Of a stretch of DNA of 11,868 nt, positions 7,101 to 11,868 are shown piece by piece. Position numbers and translations under genes: made by a program. The notes below the pieces were generated by a model. It saw only the letters and a list, made by a program, of their open reading frames with translations. It was not told where the DNA came from and made no database searches. Origin of the DNA: an uncultured Eubacteriales bacterium (GTDB lineage Bacteria; Bacillota; Clostridia; Lachnospirales; Lachnospiraceae); assembly GCA_900321145.1 (NCBI GenBank), contig ONVB01000054.1, positions 1-11,868 on the forward strand. Direction: 5' to 3'. Each line of letters begins with the position of its first letter. The stretch's first letter is position 1.

Positions 7101-9520
7101 TTCCCGAGATCAAGGATGACGAAAAGGGCGGCATGCAGATGACTTACGAGGGACAGCTCGAGAGAATCGAGGAGGAGCTTGACCTGACCATAGAAGCACG
7201 AAATGTGGAGCTCGGAAAGGTATATGATAAGTTCTCCGACGAAAAATCGAGCAAGGCGGTTTCCATGAAGCTGAACTCGATCGTCGCACCTACCACCAAC
7301 TCCATGGTGCTTGAGAAGGCATCCGGTGAAACTGTTGATACACTGTTAGCACGCATTCGGAAAGAGGCCGATGAGGTGATGGATCTCTATTTCCAGAAGG
7401 ACAGTGACGGAAAGGTGATCATGGAGGAAGACGAGGACGGGAAAAAGCAACCGGTTCTGTTCGAATCCATGAGAGGCGCTATGGCGCAGACGAAGCTTGA
7501 AAAGGATTCCGAGGAGTACAACAGGCTGCTTATGAAGTACGACCCGAAGTATATAATCGAGAGTCTGTACGATAAGCTTGAAGAGCTGCAAAAGAAAAAG
7601 GCCTATCTTGATGCATATACGAAAAAGTGGGTACAGGAAGGCATCTTTAAGGAGGGCTTTTACCACGGAGATCCCCATGCGGGGAATATCATGATAAGCG
7701 ATGAAAAGCTGACAGCGATAGACTTCGGTAACTGTACAAAGCTGAGCGATGAGCAGCAGGTACACGTGACGCGGATGCTTTTTGCGGCCAGTGTGGGGGA
7801 CATGGAGACCTTTCGCAGCGGTTTTCATGCGCTGTTAAATCCGCGCTTTGAGTCCCTGTATCAGGAAAAAAGGGCGGAGCTCGGACGTATAATCACGGAG
7901 ACCTTTGCGCTTGGAGACGTGAACTCTGCGGGAGCCCGTATCATGGTTGCGCTGCTTCGTGCACAGGAACTCGGACTTGAAGTTCCGGCAGCCGTATATA
8001 ATTTTTCACAGGGACAGATGCGCCTTCAGAATGCCATTTCGGATTTTAACGGTGCTATTGATCATGTAAAAAAATTACTGGAGCATATCTCGGCGATAGA
8101 CAGTGTATACGGTTCGGGCTTTGACTTTACGGAGCAACATAAGGATAGTATACATAATCAGCAGTATGATCAGAATACACAGAGAAATATGTCAGCCTAC
8201 GGTGAAGAAGTAATCAATTTTTCGTCAAGCAGGAAGACTCTGGCTAAATTTGCGTATGCGTATCCGAATCAATTCGGCACGACAGTCAAGGAATCGCTTG
8301 GTGCTGCAGAGGAAGCTCTTGACGGTTATATCGACCTGTTGCGAACAAAAGGGAAAAAAATCAATAAGATGTCAAAGCGTTCCAGGCAGGCGGGGGCTAT
8401 AAATACTGTTATCGGCGAACTAAAAAGAATAAAGCTATATGCGGCTGATGAAAGAGTAGAACAAGGAGAAGATAAAAGAGCGAGTCGGGCACAGAAAATA
8501 AACAAACTCTTTGAGCAGATCAATGAGTTTGTGACTGAAGAAGAAAAGGAAGGCATCCGTTACGCCATTGATAATATCGCAACGGATGATAGTCAGGATC
8601 AGATCTTTGACCGGCTTATCACACAAGTCAGTAATAAAATGCGTGAAGTAGCAGCTCAACCCGATCCGGGATTTGAGCAGGAAGAGTGGAATGGCCTTGT
8701 GGTCTGGAGAGATGAGTTGATCTTTCTGCCGGAGGGGCTTAGAGATATTATAGGTCGGGAAACCGCAGATAAGTTACGCAATGATCTCGAAAACGGCAGC
8801 ATGGATGATGCCGCGGTAGATCGGATGCTTGAGACTTTAGAGCAGAAAAAGTCTTCCGTGAATGCACTAAAGTCGAAGATCGACAGGCTTGTCAGAAAAT
8901 GGGAAGATATAAAAAAGGCTCATAAGGACAGATTTAAGCCTACAGATGAAGAACAGGTTGAGTACATGACGATATTGCTCGACACGATAGATTCTTATTT
9001 ACCGATCCAGAAAGTAAAAGCAAGGAATCATCCAAGGTACGATTATTCGTGCGAGCGTCTGACTGACAGAAGTAATCGTGAGAATATCGAGCGAGATATG
9101 GAACGGTTTTTTGGCTTGCATGAATACCGTAAGGAGGAGTTTATACAGGCATTTAACTCATTCAAGAATGCACAGGATTCGGGACTTGTAAATACTGATC
9201 CCGGAGAGTATAATCGGATCGAAAAAGAACTAAAAGATATTTATTATGATGTGATGCAGAAGCGTATAAACGAGAAGTATCTCAAGGCATATGAGATATC
9301 CGGGTATAGCCAGGTCAACTTTGCCGAAATTATGAGCCATGTGATCGATGAACAGAGAGGATCGTCCTTCTGGCGCCTCGGTTTGTACAAGAGCGTAAAA
9401 TATAAGATCATAGTAGATCAATTGGAAAAGAAAGGCAATGAACTGAGCAATACCGAAGAAGACGACAAGGCATTAGCGGAAGCCGCTGCCGTCAGAAATG
9501 CGGGAGCTAAAAATGCCTGA
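4115..9520 (+). CDS. Giant helical protein with UbiB/ABC1/ADCK-type kinase core
   Basis: An 1801-residue protein whose centre holds the full set of UbiB/ADCK atypical-kinase motifs. These are a KxGQ-like segment (KGAGPLFQKM, 851-860), the Ala-rich nucleotide loop (KPLGAASVGQTF, 914-925), the VAIK lysine (Lys942), the ExD motif (Glu1021-Leu-Asp1023, then EARN), a hinge-like VLEKASGE, the catalytic loop HGDPHAGN (1184-1191; Asp1186, Asn1191) and DFGN (1203-1206). Catalytic residues look intact, so ATP binding is likely. Charged insertions enlarge the core: about 160 residues separate ExD from HGDPH. Residues 1-850 are mostly helical, with a module at 93-170 shared with the gene at 10295, a Glu/Lys-rich linker near 434-475 and a Gly-rich patch at 610-622. 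The 600-residue C-terminus is charged and helical. No signal peptide or transmembrane helix is seen, unlike typical UbiB. ATG 4115 is preferred: GAGAGGA ends 6 bases upstream, whereas an in-frame TTG at 4049 has no ribosome binding site. The substrate is unknown. Confidence 0.9.
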   Translation: MDNNYLQKANEQLNKELRVGSEENAGLMRERIPEVKSELYDTNFIRKDIKEIEELLQNKEHTLTAKQLAELEAVQGRNVSTLLIMSEKTVGDSKKMKAVKKGIAEIERYLHNERNRPFMPDDMEYLLGMYDKAILACNDYLDHKSPTFGTGKDRYRQVQYNMSRLMTEASNFRVAQELLRSGVLAGEKNSARTAHDLMVQAKLYKLMPGRAGDAVPQAMEQATDAQVSELGTYGEILYTALSGKEDPADLIARLEKSDNDKELIFAQKLPALLRSIVSMLRDFKEYKASARMFVYEDSVISLTQNAAGQMRLSVGDKSVPIGRNTGVLVNQLALNIVKNEKTYGAKAVEDIMQPVVKAGDAEFLEGLTGNMQLITSYLSAKTGFAPSKFNNAKPQELRLWLDRAFKGYIKELKDLLGSAVSNNVDADEMINGVETKELLKETQKEENRADVEQKVTIEKQEAKQDKDEWEENEKKIMNMISDLIFSYETWTADEKINSPGERIKQVLIKNADALCILIADMYKKGEDHLKIINDIEKRLPLFILEDEEQIAEFKNMVAESVTGIMHAIDAKIAEKSAEMLPTVLEKREEIAAKKLLRAQKKEEKKQPSAGGIFGGGLFGALGNLINKGVDQLEEMVDNQMDAKLQKVDTAEKIYAIAVNHLADPQALKKGGGEFSLPSVFDIIRDLPAEQLAEVEQKIDGGIEDVTDLIQETVSKYSGALFNANGQRKAEEALPDPNAKGLKDWEKRNAQRKLIKKGNDILEKKIKECLASGESGQGMFTKYVFDTYFGMVATMDKRSMIASMIRNSKPVTEDFKDENEPGITEKVKNERIAHNNSIRARAMGNYLGGMLKGAGPLFQKMMQGLPTEGLPEELKGAVEDMKSKLSPIPDEVVEAQLYAIVKRSHNQIKNIKVVKPLGAASVGQTFLCKLTKADGTEEEVAIKLLKPDVRNRMMREKDVMLFCARQTDKDSRTKENKRREKENEIRQQQGRKKIALLPEIKDDEKGGMQMTYEGQLERIEEELDLTIEARNVELGKVYDKFSDEKSSKAVSMKLNSIVAPTTNSMVLEKASGETVDTLLARIRKEADEVMDLYFQKDSDGKVIMEEDEDGKKQPVLFESMRGAMAQTKLEKDSEEYNRLLMKYDPKYIIESLYDKLEELQKKKAYLDAYTKKWVQEGIFKEGFYHGDPHAGNIMISDEKLTAIDFGNCTKLSDEQQVHVTRMLFAASVGDMETFRSGFHALLNPRFESLYQEKRAELGRIITETFALGDVNSAGARIMVALLRAQELGLEVPAAVYNFSQGQMRLQNAISDFNGAIDHVKKLLEHISAIDSVYGSGFDFTEQHKDSIHNQQYDQNTQRNMSAYGEEVINFSSSRKTLAKFAYAYPNQFGTTVKESLGAAEEALDGYIDLLRTKGKKINKMSKRSRQAGAINTVIGELKRIKLYAADERVEQGEDKRASRAQKINKLFEQINEFVTEEEKEGIRYAIDNIATDDSQDQIFDRLITQVSNKMREVAAQPDPGFEQEEWNGLVVWRDELIFLPEGLRDIIGRETADKLRNDLENGSMDDAAVDRMLETLEQKKSSVNALKSKIDRLVRKWEDIKKAHKDRFKPTDEEQVEYMTILLDTIDSYLPIQKVKARNHPRYDYSCERLTDRSNRENIERDMERFFGLHEYRKEEFIQAFNSFKNAQDSGLVNTDPGEYNRIEKELKDIYYDVMQKRINEKYLKAYEISGYSQVNFAEIMSHVIDEQRGSSFWRLGLYKSVKYKIIVDQLEKKGNELSNTEEDDKALAEAAAVRNAGAKNA
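4391..4624 (+). other. Shared helical AC-YL module, copy 1 (inside the UbiB-like protein)
   Basis: Residues 93-170 of the giant protein contain MKAVK (96-100), a long helical stretch, ILACNDYL (134-141) and GKDRYRQV (151-158). The same order and similar spacing (40 versus 42 residues from MK to AC) occur in the protein starting at 10295. I do not recognise a named domain; it is defined here only by comparing the two proteins by eye. Confidence 0.55.
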
Positions 9521-9545
9521 AGGCATCCGATCATTTAGGAGGATT

Positions 9546-10067
9546 ATGAGAACTGTCACACTGAGCAAAAATAATATGTCGATCTTTAAGGATATGGATC
9601 CTTTTGATGTAGCGGCATCGATCAGGAATCAGATGCCCGTTGCATGGGGCATTTTCAGATCTGACGGAGAGGATGATCAATCGTCGCCCGTGGGGCTTTT
9701 GCTCGGCGAGGTGGTCGGGAAGGAATTGATCATACGATGGATTTTCGTGATTCCTAAATATCGTGAGCATAGCTATGGCGAGGCCTTATTGGATAAATGC
9801 TTTTATTTTGCGGATAAACGAAAGCTCGAAACGCTGTCTGTATATTTGGATACGGATTATGCAAAGAGCAGGGCATGTCTCGGAGCCGGTGAGTTCTTCC
9901 GGGCGCATCTCTTTAACTATGTGACGACGGATCACATGGTGGCTACGGTAGCGGACTATAAGAATCAGGTTTTAGATCCGCCGTATTCCGTGGAGGAGGA
10001 GGCTCTTTGTCTGTACATGCTCTTTGGTGACGAGAACCCCGAGGACTATAATCCGAATCTTAAGTAG
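9546..10067 (+). CDS. GNAT-family N-acetyltransferase-like protein
   Basis: A 173-residue cytosolic protein with the GNAT fold. It has an opening strand MRTVTLS, helix PFDVAASIRN, strands GLLLGEVV and LIIRWIFVI, then PKYREHSYGEALLDKC, which matches the acetyl-CoA pyrophosphate-binding segment (Q/R-x-x-G-x-G/A) in degenerate form (REHSYG). Strand TLSVYLD and the late segment ACLGAGEFF follow, also typical. It would transfer an acetyl group from acetyl-CoA to an amine; the substrate is unknown. Two starts are possible. ATG 9546 has a perfect AGGAGG but only 3 bases away. ATG 9513 has GGGAG 6 bases away and overlaps the stop of the giant gene by 8 bases, adding 11 residues (MPEGIRSFRRI). I prefer 9546 because the fold begins there. 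Either way it is tightly linked to the UbiB-like gene and probably translated from the same message, which ends at the terminator at 10105. Confidence 0.75.
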   Translation: MRTVTLSKNNMSIFKDMDPFDVAASIRNQMPVAWGIFRSDGEDDQSSPVGLLLGEVVGKELIIRWIFVIPKYREHSYGEALLDKCFYFADKRKLETLSVYLDTDYAKSRACLGAGEFFRAHLFNYVTTDHMVATVADYKNQVLDPPYSVEEEALCLYMLFGDENPEDYNPNLK

Positions 10068-10104
10068 ATCGTGTTGACTTGTAATTTCAAGGAAAAGAAA
10101 AGGC

Positions 10105-10152
10105 GGAAATAAACAGAAGAAATGATTTTTCTGTTTATTTCCTCTTTTTTTT
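10105..10152 (+). terminator. Strong intrinsic terminator after the GNAT gene
   Basis: GGAAATAAACAGAA (10105-10118) pairs perfectly with TTCTGTTTATTTCC (10129-10142). Three further inner pairs, one of them G-U, leave a 4-base loop. TC and then eight Ts (10145-10152) follow. It ends the transcript that begins at the 2559 promoter. Confidence 0.9.
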
Positions 10153-10199
10153 GCTATAATGCTTAGTGTGCGGATTCTGTGACTGGGATTCTATATAAT
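10152..10199 (+). promoter_or_regulatory. Promoter region of the right-edge gene
   Basis: TGCTATAAT (10152-10160) is an extended -10 that begins on the last T of the terminator tract. No good -35 box is visible; the best-spaced hexamer (10132-10137, TGTTTA) lies in the terminator stem. A second TATAAT occurs at 10194-10199, also without a clear -35. Starts near 10167 or 10206 would give leaders of about 130 or 90 bases. Apart from this, the 227-base gap to the next ATG shows no feature I can name. Confidence 0.5.
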
Positions 10200-10294
10200 G
10201 GTGTCGGATTCAAAAGGTATTTCCCACTGACTCATGATACGCAGCAACAGTAGAGGAGAGTTCCTTGAGTAAAGCATTTAAACGGAGGTATGGT

Positions 10295-11868
10295 ATGGAC
10301 GAAGCAGGTGTTTATAATAACGAAGAACACAGGGAAGAGCAGCGTGAGCGCATAGAAGAGGTGCGCGCGGATCAGGATCGTATAGAACAGGATCGTATAG
10401 AACATGAGCGGCACGAAGCAGGACATCAGTATGATGAGGAAATGAACCGGCATTTGGCAGCTGCGGACGAAGTGATAAACGCCCCGAAAAGAAGTGATAA
10501 AAAAGACAGCGATGAGATGAAACAGGTGAAGAATTCGCTGAGGACTGTGAAGCGGGCTATGGAAGAACAGATCGCCGACAATTACGAGGACTTTAAGAAG
10601 CAGGTGCTTGATCTGTCAACGGAATTCGGACATCTGATCACAGCTTGCCAGAACTATCTTTCAAGGAGAAAGATGGCAAGGTTCCGCTTGTTTACCAGAG
10701 GAAGGAAAAGGTACAAGAAGGTAGAGGCCCTTCTTGCAATCGTAAAGCAGGAACGAGTACAGCTTCGTGACCTTGACAAAAATAAAGAGTTGTTTGAATT
10801 GCGGGCACAGGGAGCTTTAGTCGGTAATGCCCTGATCAATGCAGTGAGGGATCATGCGGCCTTAGACCCGAATCTTGTGGTAGGTAACGAAGGCTGGCTT
10901 GTCACAGGCAGGCTTCAGACAAAAAGCATAGACGGTATGAAGTATACCATGTCGCGAAAATCAGGGGAAAAGCCGAAATCAGTCATAAAATCCGCAACGG
11001 CTGGCCGAGTACTCGACTATATGGGACTTGATGCTTACGGAAATAAGCCGTCCCTTGTTTTGGGACGCAGAAATAGGAGTATATACTACGGCATAAAGGA
11101 AAAAGAACAGGATGCCATGCGCACCATGCAGCAGATCGAAGAGGAGGCGGGCGGCACTCCGTCCGTTACCTATGAGCCGAGTGCATTAAGGCAGCTTTCG
11201 AACATCAAGATGCTTCGTGTCCTTCTTGGCATGGAACAGTTCGACGCTAAAAGGGATATCGCATTTTCATATGAAAAAAAGGTGGTAAACGGAAACGATG
11301 TTTACCTTGTTAAGTCTGCAAAAATTCATAATTTTGCCAATGCATTTTCCACAAGAATGACAAAGAAGTCCCTGCAGAACCGTGCAGCGGATACGGATTT
11401 TATCGTTTCATACAAGGAAATGATCGATTTTATCTCCGATATGGATGGGGATGATGTGGACTATATTGCCGGAGATCTTTTGAGCAGTGATCAAAAGAAG
11501 GCATTTGTGAGCAGATTATCCTTCCTGAAAAACTGGATCGAGCAGCAAAACAGCAATCAGATCGAGGACGAAGAAAACCGGCCTCGAAGGTTTTCCGCAG
11601 AGGATTGGAATGATGCGGAAAAATGCGAGCGCATCTGCAAGCAGATCATGAACGATAAGGGGAGTGCATTTTCCGTGCTTTTCGGAGAAAACACACATCT
11701 CTCCGGAAAACAGGGGGACATGATCTGGGAGGCTGAGGAAGCGGAGCGCCTGCGCGAGGAGCGTGAGCGGGCAAGAAGAGAGCAGGAAGAGGAAGACCGC
11801 AGGAAAGCGCAGGAAGAGGAAGACCGCAGGAAAGCGCAGGAAGAGGAAGACCGCAGGAAAGCGCAGGA
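10295..11868 (+). CDS. Large coiled-coil protein of unknown function, 5' part
   Basis: The frame is open to the right edge: 524 residues are seen and the stop lies outside. The chosen start is ATG 10295, with GGAGG 6 bases upstream. An in-frame TTG at 10265 with AGGAG 6 bases upstream could add 10 residues. Residues 10-60 are a very charged helix (repeated DRIEQDRIEHER type). Residues 72-155 hold the AC-YL helical module shared with the UbiB-like protein (MKQVK, ITACQNYL, GRKRYKKV). Residues about 195-355 may be a decayed kinase-like domain: glycine-containing strands (VVGNEGWLVTG, 195-205), a basic strand (YTMSRKS), then ALRQLSNIKMLRVLLGMEQF (298-317) where a catalytic loop would fall. The usual Asp/Asn residues are missing. 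A 27-bp repeat encoding EEEDRRKAQ begins near residue 497. No signal peptide or membrane segment is seen. Function unknown; the shared module suggests it works with the upstream gene set. Confidence 0.85.
   Translation, partial: MDEAGVYNNEEHREEQRERIEEVRADQDRIEQDRIEHERHEAGHQYDEEMNRHLAAADEVINAPKRSDKKDSDEMKQVKNSLRTVKRAMEEQIADNYEDFKKQVLDLSTEFGHLITACQNYLSRRKMARFRLFTRGRKRYKKVEALLAIVKQERVQLRDLDKNKELFELRAQGALVGNALINAVRDHAALDPNLVVGNEGWLVTGRLQTKSIDGMKYTMSRKSGEKPKSVIKSATAGRVLDYMGLDAYGNKPSLVLGRRNRSIYYGIKEKEQDAMRTMQQIEEEAGGTPSVTYEPSALRQLSNIKMLRVLLGMEQFDAKRDIAFSYEKKVVNGNDVYLVKSAKIHNFANAFSTRMTKKSLQNRAADTDFIVSYKEMIDFISDMDGDDVDYIAGDLLSSDQKKAFVSRLSFLKNWIEQQNSNQIEDEENRPRRFSAEDWNDAEKCERICKQIMNDKGSAFSVLFGENTHLSGKQGDMIWEAEEAERLREERERARREQEEEDRRKAQEEEDRRKAQEEEDRRKAQ
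10508..10759 (+). other. Shared helical AC-YL module, copy 2 (inside the right-edge protein)
   Basis: Residues 72-155 contain MKQVK (75-79), ITACQNYL (115-122) and GRKRYKKV (136-143), matching the order in the UbiB-like protein at 4391-4624. The segment between YL and G is about four residues longer here. The similarity was seen by eye and not scored. Confidence 0.55.
11783..11868 (+). repeat. 27-bp in-frame tandem repeat, at least 3.2 copies
   Basis: Three identical 27-base units (11783-11809, 11810-11836, 11837-11863) and the first 5 bases of a fourth run into the right edge. Each unit begins CAGGAAGAGGAAG and ends GGAAAGCG, and encodes the nine-residue charged unit EEEDRRKAQ, which extends a helix. 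The copies show no base differences, so the array probably expanded recently and may vary in number between strains. The true length is unknown because the window ends inside it. Confidence 0.95.

Noticed and set aside
10047..10052. TATAAT near the end of the GNAT gene
   Set aside because: It encodes part of an Asp-Tyr-Asn run, has no -35 box, and any transcript would meet the terminator at once.
10172..10211. Three copies of GGATTC in the leader of the right-edge gene
   Set aside because: Six-base repeats at uneven spacing (14 and 20 bases) are expected by chance and form no clear structure.
11783..11868. Repeat array considered as a CRISPR
   Set aside because: The units are directly adjacent with no spacers and are in frame with a coding sequence, so this is a coding tandem repeat.

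Overview
The window looks like chromosomal DNA from an anaerobic Firmicute of the Lachnospiraceae/Clostridia type. The evidence is moderate GC, strong GGAGG-type ribosome binding sites, consensus sigma-A promoters, an anaerobe-style biotin synthase, and a clostridial left-handed beta-helix acyltransferase and phosphoribosyltransferase-like protein. This assignment comes from protein style, not from a search.

Left part (1-2508): ordinary metabolism. The tail of a hexapeptide-repeat acyltransferase/nucleotidyltransferase-like protein enters from the left edge and converges on bioB (minus strand). bioB has its own near-perfect promoter overlapped by a BirA-like palindrome. Upstream on the minus strand is a phosphoribosyltransferase-fold protein with its own promoter and a strong intrinsic terminator, so it and bioB are separate transcription units. 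A small four-cysteine protein (plus strand) follows.

Right part (2559-11868): an accessory-looking block, all on the plus strand. An extended -10 promoter leads into a 66-residue protein that resembles the front half of a GNAT acetyltransferase, then a seven-helix membrane protein ending in a degenerate GGDEF domain. Next is a 1801-residue protein carrying a complete UbiB/ABC1/ADCK-type atypical kinase core embedded in long helical regions, and then a GNAT-fold protein that almost overlaps it. A long intrinsic terminator closes this set, and a new extended -10 promoter sits in the terminator tail. It leads to a large coiled-coil protein that runs off the right edge in a 27-bp tandem repeat.

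The main result is that the 1801-residue UbiB-like protein and the right-edge protein appear to share an otherwise unrecognised helical module (MKxVK ... AC..YL ... G..RY..V). In the right-edge protein this module is followed by what may be a decayed kinase-like domain. Together with the GNAT proteins and the degenerate GGDEF receptor-like protein, this suggests a signalling or protein-modification locus of unknown purpose. Anaerobes of this type generally do not make ubiquinone, so the usual UbiB role in quinone synthesis is unlikely. No rRNA, tRNA, CRISPR array, insertion sequence or replication origin was seen. No gene-free stretch exceeds about 230 bases.
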